64,000 nt of DNA from Lysobacter sp. yr284 (GTDB taxonomy: Bacteria; Pseudomonadota; Gammaproteobacteria; Xanthomonadales; Xanthomonadaceae). This document shows, one piece after another, positions 28,443 to 37,508 of the stretch; within the stretch, counting starts at the first letter, position 1; each line of letters starts with the position of its first letter. The notes beneath the pieces are model-generated. The model did not search any database. It saw nothing but the letters and a program-made list of their open reading frames with translations, and was not told the origin of the DNA. The DNA lies in NCBI RefSeq assembly GCF_900107375.1, contig NZ_FNPT01000013.1, positions 53,196 through 117,195 on the forward strand, read 5' to 3'. A program made the translations under genes and the position numbers.

Positions 28443-29381
28443 ATGAACGCCTCGTCCTCCGCCCCCGCCGCGGGCTCCGGCGCGCCGCTGCTGCAGATGC
28501 TGCTCGGCGCCAGCGTGATCAGCAGCTCGGCGGTGTTCGTGCGCTGGGTCGAGATCGGCCCGGGCGCCTCGGCGTTCTGGCGCATGGGCCTGGCCGCGAT
28601 CATCCTGCTGCTGTTGCTGGGCCAGCCGTGGCGGCGCGAGCGCCTGCGGCAGTGGCGGCCGCAGCCGCGCGTGCTCGGCCTGGTGATGCTGAGCGCGGTG
28701 TTCATGGCCTTCGACCTGTGGATGTGGCACCGCTCGATCGTCTATGTCGGCGTCGGCCTGTCGACCCTGCTGGCCAATTTCCAGGTGTTCGTGCTGGCCG
28801 GCGCGGGCGCGCTGTTCCTGGGCGAGCGCGCCGGCTGGAAGCTGTGGGTCGGCCTGAGCCTGGGCCTGGTCGGGCTGGGGCTGCTGCTGGCGCCGGGCTG
28901 GGAGCACATGGACGCGCGCTTCCGCCTGGGCGTGTTCTTCGGCCTGGCCGCGGCGCTGGCCTACGGCGGCTTCCTGCTGGCCTTCCGCGCCGCCCAGGCG
29001 CGCCGCGGCGACACCCCCAACGAGGCGCTGCAATGGTGGCTGTGCCTGGGCTGCGTGCTGGTGCTCGGCCTGACCGTGCCGCTGGGCGGCGAGACGATGT
29101 GGCCGCAAAGCGCGCACGACTGGCTGATCCTGACCGCCTACGCCGCCATCGCCCAGGTGCTGGGCTGGCTGGTGATCGGCCGGGCGATGCCGCTGCTGCC
29201 GGCCGGCATCGTCGGCCTGTGCCTGCTGCTGCAGCCGCTGCTGGCCTATGTCTGGGACGTGCTGATCTTCCACAAGCGGCTCGGCGGGCTGGAACTGCTC
29301 GGCATCGGCCTGTCGCTGGCCGGCATCTTCCTGGGCCTGGCGCGCGGCGACCAGCCGCTGTTCGCGCGCAAGCCGCGTTGA
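28443..29381 (+). CDS. EamA/DMT family transporter
   Basis: A 312-residue protein with ten predicted helices in two EamA repeats. Repeat 1 has LLGASVISSSAVFVRWVEIG, FWRMGLAAIILLLLLG, and VGLSTLLANFQVFVLAGAGA; repeat 2 starts at FRLGVFFGLAAALAYGGFLL and ends GIGLSLAGIFLGLARG. Both helix-closing GE(R) motifs of DMT carriers occur (FLGERAGWKLWVGLSLG). Likely exporter of a small metabolite; substrate unknown. The ATG follows a CCGGAGGC ribosome site (28431-28438). apt lies 58 bp downstream on the same strand with its own apparent promoter. Confidence 0.87.
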   Translation: MNASSSAPAAGSGAPLLQMLLGASVISSSAVFVRWVEIGPGASAFWRMGLAAIILLLLLGQPWRRERLRQWRPQPRVLGLVMLSAVFMAFDLWMWHRSIVYVGVGLSTLLANFQVFVLAGAGALFLGERAGWKLWVGLSLGLVGLGLLLAPGWEHMDARFRLGVFFGLAAALAYGGFLLAFRAAQARRGDTPNEALQWWLCLGCVLVLGLTVPLGGETMWPQSAHDWLILTAYAAIAQVLGWLVIGRAMPLLPAGIVGLCLLLQPLLAYVWDVLIFHKRLGGLELLGIGLSLAGIFLGLARGDQPLFARKPR

Positions 29382-29439
29382 CGCGCGCCGGCGCCGCCGG
29401 CGGGCACAATCCCATCCATTCCCCGCTTCCATTTCCCCG

Positions 29440-30006
29440 ATGACCGACTCCCTCGTACCGATCCAGCGCCTGATCCGCAGCGTCGCCGACTTCCCCAAGC
29501 CCGGCGTCACCTTCCGCGACGTCAACCCGCTGCTGGCCGACGCCGGCGGCTTCGCCCGGTGCATCGACGCGCTGGCCGAGCCCTGGCAGGGCAGCGGCGT
29601 GCAGGCGGTGTGCGGGATCGAATCGCGCGGCTTCATCTTCGGCGCGGCGCTGGCGCAGAAGCTGCATGCCGGCTTCGGCGCGGCGCTGGCGCAGAAGCTG
29701 CATGCCGGCTTCGTGCCGCTGCGCAAGCCGGGCAAGCTGCCGCCGCCGCTGGTGACGGTCGAATACGAGCTGGAATACGGCCGCGACGCGCTGCAGGCGC
29801 GCAGCGACGCGCTCAAGCCCGGCGAGCGCACCCTGATCGTCGACGACGTGCTCGCGACCGGCGGCACCTTGGCGGCGGCGCGCGAACTGGTGGAGCGGCT
29901 GGACGCGGTGCTGGTCGGCGCCAGCGTGCTGATCGAGCTGCCGGCGTTGAACGGCCGCGCGCGTTGGAGCGGCGAGGCGCCGGTGCATTCGTTGTTGCGC
30001 TACTGA
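29440..30006 (+). CDS. apt: adenine phosphoribosyltransferase with internal 12-residue duplication
   Basis: Apt salvages adenine to AMP using PRPP. Family motifs are intact: DFPKPGVTFRDVNPLL, CGIESRGFIFGAALAQ, VPLRKPGKLP, VEYELEYGRDAL and the PRPP loop LIVDDVLATGGTLAAA. The protein has 188 residues instead of about 176 because residues 68-79 (GAALAQKLHAGF) are repeated exactly as 80-91. The DNA repeat is perfect (36 + 36 bp), so it is recent. It enlarges the helix before the conserved VPLRKPGKLP loop at the active site. A CACAAT -10-like hexamer lies at 29405-29410. Confidence 0.95.
   Translation: MTDSLVPIQRLIRSVADFPKPGVTFRDVNPLLADAGGFARCIDALAEPWQGSGVQAVCGIESRGFIFGAALAQKLHAGFGAALAQKLHAGFVPLRKPGKLPPPLVTVEYELEYGRDALQARSDALKPGERTLIVDDVLATGGTLAAARELVERLDAVLVGASVLIELPALNGRARWSGEAPVHSLLRY
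29641..29712 (+). repeat. perfect 36-bp in-frame tandem duplication inside apt
   Basis: Bases 29641-29676 and 29677-29712 are identical over all 36 positions. The length is a multiple of three, so the reading frame of apt is kept. Slipped-strand replication is the likely source. Confidence 0.97.
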
Positions 30007-30033
30007 GGCCGGGGCGCGCCGCGAGACCTAGGC

Positions 30034-30148
30034 GTCGCGGTCGCGGCTCGCGCCGCTCCTACAGGTAGCCCAGGCGCGATCCGCAACCGCGCCGCCCGGC
30101 GTCACCCTCCGTGGCCCCTGTAGGAGCGGCGCAAGCCGCGACCGCAGG
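30034..30148. repeat. family 1 hairpin repeats, inverted pair after apt
   Basis: A minus-strand copy (30034-30065) and a plus-strand copy (30117-30148) of the family 1 element face each other across 51 bp in the 217-bp gap between the convergent genes apt and the PNGase A-type amidase gene. Paired, they could form a 29-bp stem and act as a shared end signal for both transcripts. Confidence 0.8.
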
Positions 30149-30223
30149 ACCGCGCCGCCCGGCGCCATTCGCGGCCCGCCGCGTTTCTCCACGCCGAAGC
30201 GCGGAGAAACGCAGCCACGACGC

Positions 30224-31900
30224 TTACGGCTTCCCGCAGCGATACCGATCCGTTTCGATGAACCCGTTGCGCTGCGCGATCTCGCGGTCGTAGCAGCCCT
30301 GGGTGCCGTAGCTGCGGTGGCGCTGGGTCGATTGCCCGGTCGCGTGCCGCTCCGGCCGCGGCACGCCGTAGTTCCAGCCGGCCTCGCCTTCGAAGCTGTT
30401 GCGCTTGACCTGCGCCGCCGCCGGCTGGCCGAGCCCCGGCGTTTGCAGCAGGTCGGCGTGGTCGAAGATCTTCATCGTGGTGACGATGCGCTGGGCGCTG
30501 CCGGAGGGCACCACGCTGATCGCGCCGTCGAAGCCGAAGCGCTGGGCCAGGGTCGACACCGTCGGCAGGCCGCGTTTGATGCGGCTGACGGTCTGGGTGT
30601 CGTTCCACTGCGCCCGGATCCCGTCGGGATTCTCGTCCGCGCCCCAGGTGTGCAGGCCGGTGTTGCCGACGATGCGCTCGACCGTGGTGTATTGGCGGCC
30701 CTTGGAGGTATCGACGTAGCCGGTCGCGCGCAGGCGGTGGCCGCCGCGGGTATCGACCTGGAACGTGCCGTCGGGTTTCGCGCTGTAGTTGGAGCGCGCC
30801 GCCAGCGGGGTCAGTTCGTAGCTCAGCAGGCGCCCGCCGGTGGCGCCGCGGCGTGGGTCGGTCCAGGCCTGCAGGTTCGGCTGCAAGGTCCAGCCGGAGG
30901 CGCCGTCGGGCAGGTTGGCGACGCGCAAGCGCACCTCGTGCGCGCGGCCGTCGTTGACCAGGCCGATGAAGGGGGTGAGGTCGTAGCGGATCGGTTCGAT
31001 GTTGAACGCGCGCGGCGCCGGCAGCACGTACCACAGGAACGGGTTCGACCAGCCGCCGGTGTAGATGTGCGGGTACGGCATGGCGATGCCGGCCACGCGT
31101 CCGTCGATCAGCAGCTGCACTTCGCGGTACGGCCCGTGCTGGGCCGGGCAGGAGTAGTTCGCTTCCGGCGGCGCGGTGAAGTACCAGAACTCTTCGCAAC
31201 CGCCGCCGGAGCCGGTGGCGTAGACCTCGCCCAGCCAGCGCGTGGCGTTGGCCGGCAGGGTGTAGTCGCCGACCAGGTCGCCGCCGTCGCGGCGCGCGTT
31301 GGCCAGCGGCGCGACCGCGTCGGCGCTGTCGAGCGCGCGGTGGCGGCGGTCGGCGTTGTAGAACACCACCCGCGCCTGCACGTAGATCACCCCGGTGTAG
31401 GTGTCGTTGACCACGTTGCCCAGCGCCATGCGCACCTGCTGCGGGGTCTTGAGCAGGGCGGCGTAGTCGCTGAGGTCCTTCTCCACGTGCCAGGCGATGC
31501 CGTCGCGCGACGGCTCGGGGGTGCTGGTGGAGAACACGGTGACGCCGCCGATTTCCATATGGCCGAGGCGGTCGTACTGCACGCCCTTGACCTGGCCGTC
31601 CATCTCCAGCACCACCTTGCTCCACGGGCCGGGGCAGGCGGCCGGCGGCGCGACCTGGCCCAGGTGCCATTCGAAGTCGGCGAAGGCGGTGTCGAGGATC
31701 GGCACCGTGCAGCTGCGCGTGTCCGGCCGCGCCACCGGCGGATCGGCGGTGCGCGGGTCGTCCCAGTCGCTGCCGAACTCGTCGGCGGCCAGCGCCGGCA
31801 GGGCATGGAGGCACAGCAGGGCGAGGGCGAGCGCGGACAGGCGCGTGCGGCGCGGTGCGGTCGCGGCGAAAACCGGGGCGGGAGCGGGGCGGGCGGGCAT
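30224..31900 (-). CDS. exported PNGase A-type peptide-N-glycanase
   Basis: Peptide N-glycosidase A enzymes cut the amide bond between Asn and N-linked glycans and are best known from plants and fungi. The ATG at 31900 gives 558 residues with a signal peptide ([19 protein letters not shown]). Family blocks are clear: [76 protein letters not shown], and in the second half [20 protein letters not shown] with NPFLWYVLP and [16 protein letters not shown]. The C-terminus has paired Cys ([20 protein letters not shown]) in a short tail. A predatory or saprophytic soil lifestyle fits a secreted deglycosylase. An upstream in-frame ATG at 31990 precedes a non-signal stretch. Confidence 0.85.
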   Translation of the reverse strand: MPARPAPAPVFAATAPRRTRLSALALALLCLHALPALAADEFGSDWDDPRTADPPVARPDTRSCTVPILDTAFADFEWHLGQVAPPAACPGPWSKVVLEMDGQVKGVQYDRLGHMEIGGVTVFSTSTPEPSRDGIAWHVEKDLSDYAALLKTPQQVRMALGNVVNDTYTGVIYVQARVVFYNADRRHRALDSADAVAPLANARRDGGDLVGDYTLPANATRWLGEVYATGSGGGCEEFWYFTAPPEANYSCPAQHGPYREVQLLIDGRVAGIAMPYPHIYTGGWSNPFLWYVLPAPRAFNIEPIRYDLTPFIGLVNDGRAHEVRLRVANLPDGASGWTLQPNLQAWTDPRRGATGGRLLSYELTPLAARSNYSAKPDGTFQVDTRGGHRLRATGYVDTSKGRQYTTVERIVGNTGLHTWGADENPDGIRAQWNDTQTVSRIKRGLPTVSTLAQRFGFDGAISVVPSGSAQRIVTTMKIFDHADLLQTPGLGQPAAAQVKRNSFEGEAGWNYGVPRPERHATGQSTQRHRSYGTQGCYDREIAQRNGFIETDRYRCGKP

Positions 31901-32207
31901 CGGGGCATCCTGTGCGGCAGCGAGGGAAGCGGTCGCGGCGGGGCCGCGGGCGCCGTCTCCGAGCTTCCCGCCGGCGGCGCGCGCGAACAAGCCGCGCGGC
32001 TGCCGCGATGCCTTGAATCCTGCGACCGGCGCCGCATTTCATCTGCACGGCGGCGCGGCCGCGCCTGCCCGGCGGGCTGGCCGCGAAGCCGCCGGCCGCT
32101 TGCGCGCAGGACGGCCGAGCCGCAGGGTCACCACCGCCGGACGGCGCCGCCGTCCGGTTCCCACAGGCCGGGCGGCGATGCCGCCGGCCCGCACACGGAG
32201 GCAGACG
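31901..32207. other. gene-free 307 bp between divergent genes
   Basis: This stretch separates the divergent PNGase A-type and msrA genes and must hold both promoters, though I saw no convincing hexamers. It contains one 10-bp exact inverted repeat, CCGGACGGCG (32137-32146) and its complement (32148-32157), with a one-base spacer, about 50 bp before msrA. Confidence 0.4.
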
Positions 32208-32876
32208 ATGGCCGGTTCCTTCATCCCCGGTATTGGCGCGTTCAAGCAGCGCATGCCGCAGCGCGAAGACGCGCTGCCGGGCCGCGACACGCCGATGCCG
32301 CTGCACAACGCCCACTACCTCAGCGGCGCCAAGCTGCGCGACGCGTATCCGGGGCTGGCGCGGGTGCAGTTCGGCCTGGGCTGTTTCTGGGGCGCGGAAC
32401 GCAAGTTCTGGTCGCTGCCGGGCGTGGCGGTCACCGCGGTCGGCTATTCCGGCGGCTACACCCCGAACCCGACCTACCGCGAAGTCTGCAGCGGCCAGAC
32501 CGGCCACGCCGAGACCGTGCTGGTGGTCTACGACCCGGCCAAGATCGGCTTCGACGACTTGCTCAAGGTGTTCTGGGAAAGCCACGACCCGACCCAGGGC
32601 ATGCGCCAGGGCAACGACGCCGGCACCCAGTACCGCTCGGCGATCTACTGCGAGGACGAGAGCCAGTACCGCGCCGCCCTGGCCAGCCGCGACGCGTTCC
32701 AGGCCCGCTTGCGCGAGGCCGGCTTCGGCGAGATCACCACCGAGATCGCCGCGCCGCCGGCGCCGGAGTTCTACTACGCCGAGGACGATCACCAGCAGTA
32801 CCTGGCGAAGAATCCCGCCGGCTACTGCGGCCTGGGCGGCACCGGCGTGAGCTGCCCGGTCGGCCTGGGGAACTGA
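32208..32876 (+). CDS. msrA: peptide methionine-S-sulfoxide reductase
   Basis: MsrA reduces the S epimer of methionine sulfoxide. 222 residues with the catalytic motif [10 protein letters not shown] (Cys59), [41 protein letters not shown] and [11 protein letters not shown], whose two cysteines are the resolving pair. The N-terminal 45 residues ([16 protein letters not shown]) match the long MsrA type of gammaproteobacteria. A GGAGG site (32197-32201) precedes the ATG. It stands at the start of an oxidative-stress rich stretch: msrA, DJ-1/PfpI protein, oxyR, ahpC, ahpD. Confidence 0.97.
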   Translation: MAGSFIPGIGAFKQRMPQREDALPGRDTPMPLHNAHYLSGAKLRDAYPGLARVQFGLGCFWGAERKFWSLPGVAVTAVGYSGGYTPNPTYREVCSGQTGHAETVLVVYDPAKIGFDDLLKVFWESHDPTQGMRQGNDAGTQYRSAIYCEDESQYRAALASRDAFQARLREAGFGEITTEIAAPPAPEFYYAEDDHQQYLAKNPAGYCGLGGTGVSCPVGLGN

Positions 32877-32979
32877 GGAACGCGCCAGACACGAGCGGCG
32901 TAGCGTCCTGGCCGGCTGCCCGCCGGGCATGCCGCGCCGGCCCTTCTGCCGAGTGTTTTGTTTCCCCGTTCCGCGGTCC

Positions 32980-33555
32980 TCACATCGCGAAATCGCGCGC
33001 GAACATCGCCCGCATCCGGGCGATGCCGTCGGCCTGCTCCGGCGCGACCAGCCACAGGCAGGCCTCGGCGAAGGACACCGGCGAGGTGCCCGGCGCGGTC
33101 ACGACCCCGCCGGCGCTGACGCAGGCCTGTTCGCGGTAATGCGCCTGCCCGCGATAGCCGGGCACCGCGTCGAGATAGCCGGGTTCGTTGCTGGTGTGCG
33201 CGCGCTCGTTGAGCAGGCCCGCCGCGGCCAGCGCGCGGGTGCCGCCGCAGATGCCGGCGATGGCGCCGCCGCGCGCGGCGCGCTCGCGCAGGGCGTGGAC
33301 GATCGGCGCCGGCGCGGGCGCTTCGTCCCACAGCGGGCTGCCGGGTACCACCCACAGCTCGCCGTCGCCCGGTTCGAGTTCGGCCAGACGCCGCTGCGGT
33401 TGCAGGCTCAGCCCGCCCATCGTGGTCAGCGGCGCGGCGTCGATGCTGGCGCTGACCACATCGATGCCGAACCAGGCGTGCGCGGCGCCGGCGAGCGGCG
33501 CGTATTCCCAGTCGGCGGGACGGTCGATCATCAGCAGGACGATGCGCTGGGTCAT
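32980..33555 (-). CDS. DJ-1/PfpI family protein
   Basis: 191 residues of the glutamine-amidotransferase-like DJ-1/PfpI fold. The nucleophile elbow is AIAGICGGTRALAAAGLL with Cys103, and LWVVPGSPLWDE forms the preceding strand. The first strand reads RIVLLMIDRPADWEYAPLAG, with the acidic residue typical of the family (Glu17). Members include chaperone-like deglycases, proteases and transcription regulators; this short form has no extra domain. It converges on msrA. The AraC-type regulators that carry this domain are ruled out by the missing HTH. Confidence 0.85.
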   Translation of the reverse strand: MTQRIVLLMIDRPADWEYAPLAGAAHAWFGIDVVSASIDAAPLTTMGGLSLQPQRRLAELEPGDGELWVVPGSPLWDEAPAPAPIVHALRERAARGGAIAGICGGTRALAAAGLLNERAHTSNEPGYLDAVPGYRGQAHYREQACVSAGGVVTAPGTSPVSFAEACLWLVAPEQADGIARMRAMFARDFAM

Positions 33556-33698
33556 GCGCGAAGGCTCCGGAGCGGGGCGCTCATCGTCCCCGCCGTCGCC
33601 GCGCGTCGCCAGTGACGCCCGTCAGGCAATCGGCGACGCGCGCCGTCGTGCGCGCCGGTGCCGGTCGCGGGCGCGCTCGGGCGACGGTCGCAGGCCGC

Positions 33699-35441
33699 TC
33701 AGCGCGGCAGCAACAACAGCGTCCCGCCGACCGCGCGTTCGCCGCCGGCATCGGACGGATGGCCGACCTGGACGCCGTCGACGACCATGCCGCTGGAGCC
33801 GCCGCCGTCGAGGTTGAGCGAGCGGACCGCGCCGAGCCAGCGCATCACCGCGGCGGTTTCCGGGATCGACGCGCCCAGGCTGAGGCCGGGCTGGCGGCCG
33901 GCGATCTCGACCAGCAGGATCGTGCCGTCGGCGGTCGTGCCGATCGCGGTGCGGCCGTTGCGGTTGACATACCAGCCTTCGTACCAGCCATGGTTGGAGA
34001 CGTCGCGGCCGGCGCCGGGCCCGCCCCGGTTCGCCGCCGCGGCCGCCTCGCCGCGGTCGTCGCCGCCGACGTTCGGGCCGAAGCCCTCGCGCGCGGCATT
34101 CGCGGCGAGGTCGGGCGCCGACAGCAGCGGCCCGGCTTCGACCACGCTGAAGGCCGCCGCGGGCGCGATCGTGCGGCCGTCGGCCTGGACCTGCGAGCGA
34201 ATCCGCAGCCGGGTGCCCGGCGCGGAACGTTGGCTGAGCCACTGCGCCTGCGTGCCTAGCCCTTGCAGCACGTAACCGCCCGGCGGCGCCGGCGCGCCCA
34301 ACTGCGCCTGGCCGCCGACCACCCGGCCGCGCGCGTCGACCTGCAGTTGGTAGCTCGCGCCGCGATAGCCGGCGTCGACCCGGGTGTTGGACGCGGCGCC
34401 GCGCAGGTACGACGCGTCGTACAGGACCAGATCGTCGAAGTTGGTGCACATCGCGTCCTGGGCCGGCTGGCGCGTCGGCGCGCTCGCCGGTTCGCCGCAG
34501 TTGACCGCGGTGCCGAGGATCGGGCGGTTGATCGCCGCGACCGTCGCGGCGCCGCCGCGCGCGTCGAGCACGCGCACCTGGGTGGCCAGGCGCGAGGCGA
34601 TCCAGGCGCGCGGGCCGCCGCGGCGGCGGTTTTCGATCACCACGCCCGGGCGCCCGCCCAGCGCGGTGGCGACGAGGCGGCCGTCGACCACGGTGGCGCC
34701 GACCGGCGAGCGCGGCGGGTGCGGCGCGGCGAACGGATTGACGTTGCTGAAGAAGCCGCCGTTGACGCCGGCCAGCGCGCCCAGGCGCGCGGCCGCGGCC
34801 GAGACGGTCTCGCCGCCGCCGCCGAGGTCGTCGCCGCCCGGCAGCGCCAGCGCGAGGCGCGCATCGGCGCGCTTGGGCGCGATCGCGAGCACGTTGACGA
34901 TCCACGGCCCGTCGGCCGGCCCGCCCGCCAGGGTGGTGTTGCGCACCGACGGGCGCAGGCGGTCGGCGGTGGCGGCGGCGATCCGCGCCGCGGCCTGGCC
35001 GGCCTCGTCGCGGGTCGCGAAGCGGCCGACCGAGAGATAGCTGCCGAGCGAGGCGCCGGCGAGGTCGGTGCCGGCCGACGCGTCCAGGCGCGGCGCGAAA
35101 CCCGCCGCGGCCAGGGCCTCGCGGTCGGCGCGCGCGGCGTGCGGATCGCGATAGAAGCCGACGTTCGCGGTCCACGCATCGGCGGCCGCGGCCGCGCCGC
35201 GCTCGATGCGCGCGTAGACGATGCCGGGCGCGAGCGCGCGCGTGGCGACGTTCTGGCGCAGGCCGGCCGGACCGAGCGGCGCCTCGCCGTGCGGCGGCTG
35301 CCAGCGCTGCTGGGCGGCGGGGGCCGTCGTAGAGCGCGAGGGCGTGGAAGGCCGCACGCTGCCGGCGCAGCCGCTCAGCGCGAGCGAGGCGAGCAGGGCG
35401 ACGTGCAGGGCCTGGGCCGGGAATGCAGTGGGTGCACGCAC
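33699..35441 (-). CDS. lipoprotein with SPOR-like and phosphodiester glycosidase (NAGPA) domains
   Basis: The GTG at 35441 has AGGAG 7 bp upstream and opens directly into a lipoprotein signal (ALHVALLASLALSGCAGS, lipobox LSGC at about 24), so I prefer it over a long upstream extension. 580 residues. A SPOR-like unit follows (VGFYRDPHAARADREALAAA, LGSYLSVGRFATRDEAGQAA), then a C-terminal phosphodiester glycosidase domain of the NAGPA/DUF2233 type: LGALAGVNGGFFSNVNPF, GYVLQGLG and SLNLDGGGSSGMVV. In animals this domain uncovers mannose-6-phosphate; bacterial members act on phosphodiester-linked sugars, possibly cell-wall polymers. The SPOR unit suggests binding to peptidoglycan. It lies downstream of oxyR on the same strand. 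Confidence 0.85.
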   Translation of the reverse strand: MRAPTAFPAQALHVALLASLALSGCAGSVRPSTPSRSTTAPAAQQRWQPPHGEAPLGPAGLRQNVATRALAPGIVYARIERGAAAAADAWTANVGFYRDPHAARADREALAAAGFAPRLDASAGTDLAGASLGSYLSVGRFATRDEAGQAAARIAAATADRLRPSVRNTTLAGGPADGPWIVNVLAIAPKRADARLALALPGGDDLGGGGETVSAAAARLGALAGVNGGFFSNVNPFAAPHPPRSPVGATVVDGRLVATALGGRPGVVIENRRRGGPRAWIASRLATQVRVLDARGGAATVAAINRPILGTAVNCGEPASAPTRQPAQDAMCTNFDDLVLYDASYLRGAASNTRVDAGYRGASYQLQVDARGRVVGGQAQLGAPAPPGGYVLQGLGTQAQWLSQRSAPGTRLRIRSQVQADGRTIAPAAAFSVVEAGPLLSAPDLAANAAREGFGPNVGGDDRGEAAAAANRGGPGAGRDVSNHGWYEGWYVNRNGRTAIGTTADGTILLVEIAGRQPGLSLGASIPETAAVMRWLGAVRSLNLDGGGSSGMVVDGVQVGHPSDAGGERAVGGTLLLLPR

Positions 35442-35637
35442 GTCGCGGCTCCTGGTGGGGTATGCGATCGGGTTGTGGGCCGCGATGCGCGATCGGGGGC
35501 GGGCGCGGCGCCGCCGGCCGGCCTGCAATCGTCGTGTCAATGCGGTGTCGCACGCATGCGCGCACGCCGCTCCACGCGCGTCGCCGCTTCGCATCGGCGG
35601 CGCGCGCTTTCGCCGCCGCCGCGGATGCGATCCGGCG

Positions 35638-36585
35638 TCAGCGCACCTCGCGCGCCGGCTTGCGCTTGCCCGCGGGGGCGATCGGCGGCTGCAGCAGCGC
35701 GGCCGGCAGCTTGCGCAGTTCGTCGGCCAGCTGCAGCAGGAACTCCGACATCGCCGAGCTGCGCCGCCACAACATGCCGATCTGCCGGTGCGGCGGCGCG
35801 CCGCTGAAGCGCAGCAGGCGGATGTCGGGCGAGTTCGGCACCGGCGGCTGCACCGCGAGCGTCGGCAGCAGGGTGATGCCGACGCCGGCGGCGACCATCT
35901 GCCGCAGCGTTTCCAGGCTGGTCGCACGGAAGCCGTCGCGTTCGTCGGCGCCGGCCAGGCGGCACACGTCCAGGGCCTGGTCGCGCAGGCAATGGCCCTC
36001 TTCGAGCAGCAGCAGGTGTTGGTCGTCGAGGTCGTGCAGGTCGAGGCTGTCGCGCGCGGCCATCGGGTGCTGCTGCGGCACCGCCAGGACGAAGGGTTCG
36101 TCGAACAGCGGCTCGACGTGGAGCTGGTCGTCGTGGATCGGCAGCGCCAGCAGGCCGGCGTCGAGGCGGCCGTCGCGCAGGCGGGCGAGGATCTGGTCGG
36201 TCTTCTCCTCGACCAGCAGCAGTTCCAGGCGCGGGAAGCGCTTGCGCAGGTTCGGCACCACGTGCGGCAGCAGGTAGGGCCCCAGGGTCGGGAACAGGCC
36301 CAGCCGCACCGTGCCGGCTTCCGGGTCCTGGCTGCGGCGCGCGATCTCGCTCATCTGCTCGACGTCGGCGATGACCTTGCGCGCGCGCTCGGCGATGTCG
36401 CGCCCGACCGGGGTCAGCATCACCCGCCGAGGCGCGCGCTCGACCAGCGACACGCCCAGCTCGTCCTCGAGCTTCTTGATCTGGGTCGAAAGCGTGGGCT
36501 GGCTCACGAAGCTGGCCGCGGCGGCACGGCCGAAGTGCTTGTGATCGGCGAGCGCGACCAGATATTTGAGGTCTCTTAGGTTCAT
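35638..36585 (-). CDS. oxyR: hydrogen peroxide sensor OxyR
   Basis: A LysR-type regulator of 315 residues. The HTH is at 1-65 (NLRDLKYLVALADHKHFGRA, SQPTLSTQIKKLEDELGV). The effector domain keeps both peroxide-sensing cysteines in EEGHCLRDQALDVC, falling at Cys199 and Cys208 exactly as in E. coli, so it should work by disulfide formation. It is divergent from ahpC, with a matching OxyR operator in the 165-bp gap. This is the direct regulator of ahpC and probably of itself. Confidence 0.96.
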   Translation of the reverse strand: MNLRDLKYLVALADHKHFGRAAAASFVSQPTLSTQIKKLEDELGVSLVERAPRRVMLTPVGRDIAERARKVIADVEQMSEIARRSQDPEAGTVRLGLFPTLGPYLLPHVVPNLRKRFPRLELLLVEEKTDQILARLRDGRLDAGLLALPIHDDQLHVEPLFDEPFVLAVPQQHPMAARDSLDLHDLDDQHLLLLEEGHCLRDQALDVCRLAGADERDGFRATSLETLRQMVAAGVGITLLPTLAVQPPVPNSPDIRLLRFSGAPPHRQIGMLWRRSSAMSEFLLQLADELRKLPAALLQPPIAPAGKRKPAREVR

Positions 36586-36598
36586 GCCCGGGCTGTCA

Positions 36599-36635
36599 AT
36601 TGAGGATGGCTATCGGCATAATAGGAACAATTCAT
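36599..36635. promoter_or_regulatory. OxyR binding site between oxyR and ahpC
   Basis: The four quartets ATTG, CTAT, ATAG and TCAT stand at 36599, 36610, 36621 and 36632, each 7 bases apart. This matches the OxyR consensus ATAG-N7-CTAT-N7-ATAG-N7-CTAT with the two inner quartets perfect. It ends 12 bp before the predicted ahpC -35 box, a normal activating position, and 14 bp before the oxyR start, where it could repress oxyR. Confidence 0.85.
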
Positions 36636-36647
36636 TTCAGTAATCAA

Positions 36648-36676
36648 TTGCTGTAGCGCAACATACGCAGCATAGG
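36648..36676 (+). promoter_or_regulatory. predicted ahpC promoter
   Basis: TTGCTG (36648-36653) and CATAGG (36671-36676) are 17 bp apart. Both hexamers are weak, as expected for an activator-dependent promoter, and lie just downstream of the OxyR site. A start near 36684 would give a leader of about 67 bases with a CCAGGAG ribosome site before the ATG at 36751. Confidence 0.5.
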
Positions 36677-36750
36677 TTGTGCCCAGCGACGTGTTGATCC
36701 TGTCGCGACCCCCTTTACCACCCATCCCATCCCATCCAGGAGATACCTGC

Positions 36751-37290
36751 ATGCTTTCGATCGGCGAGAAGTTCCCGAAGTTCAAGGTCAAGGCCACCGT
36801 CGGCATCGACAACCTCGACACCGCCTTCGCGGACATCGACAACGACACCTACAAGGGCAAGTGGCTGCTGGTGTTCTTCTACCCGAAGGACTTCACCTTC
36901 GTCTGCCCGACCGAGATCAAGGGCTTCGGCGACCTGAACCAGCAGTTCCTGGACCGCGACTGCCAGGTGCTGGCCGCGTCCACCGACAGCGAGTTCGTCC
37001 ATCTGGCCTGGCGCAAGGACCACAAGGACCTGCGCGACCTGCCGTTCCCCATGCTGGCCGACATCAAGAAGGACCTGACCTCGGCCCTGGGCATCCTGAC
37101 CGACGACGGCGTCGCCCAGCGCGCGACCTTCCTGGTCGATCCGGACGGCATCATCCGCTTCGTCTACGTCACCGACGGCTCGGTCGGCCGCAACCCGCAG
37201 GAAGTGCTGCGCGTGCTCGACGCCCTGCAGACCGACGAGCTGTGCCCGTGCAACTGGAACCAGGGCGAGAACACCCTGAAGGTCGCCTAA
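36751..37290 (+). CDS. ahpC: alkyl hydroperoxide peroxidase AhpC
   Basis: Typical 2-Cys peroxiredoxin that reduces H2O2 and organic peroxides. 179 residues with peroxidatic Cys52 in DFTFVCPTEIKGF and resolving Cys165 in ELCPCNWNQGENTL. The ATG at 36751 has AGGAG 8 bp upstream. AhpD, encoded next, rather than AhpF appears to be the partner here, since no ahpF is present in the window. Expression should be induced by oxidised OxyR through the site at 36599. Confidence 0.97.
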   Translation: MLSIGEKFPKFKVKATVGIDNLDTAFADIDNDTYKGKWLLVFFYPKDFTFVCPTEIKGFGDLNQQFLDRDCQVLAASTDSEFVHLAWRKDHKDLRDLPFPMLADIKKDLTSALGILTDDGVAQRATFLVDPDGIIRFVYVTDGSVGRNPQEVLRVLDALQTDELCPCNWNQGENTLKVA

Positions 37291-37508
37291 GACACTCGGC
37301 GCCGGCCGCCCGCTGACGGCGGCCCGGCGCAGGGTTTCGACCTCGGGATGCCTGTCCCGCGGCGCCGGATTCCGTGACCCGGCGCCCCTCCGGTTTTTAG
37401 TTGCATGTTCCACCTGCGTCGCCGGTCCGCCGGCAGCGCAGTCTGCTTCGGCACCACCCCGCATGCGGCCGGTCGCACCGGCCTCCCTCCCCTCCGTGCG
37501 GGTGCCTG

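Noticed and set aside
27804..29867. Open frame of 687 codons on the minus strand over the EamA and apt genes
   Set aside because: It contains the apt duplication in antisense and no domain pattern; a shadow.
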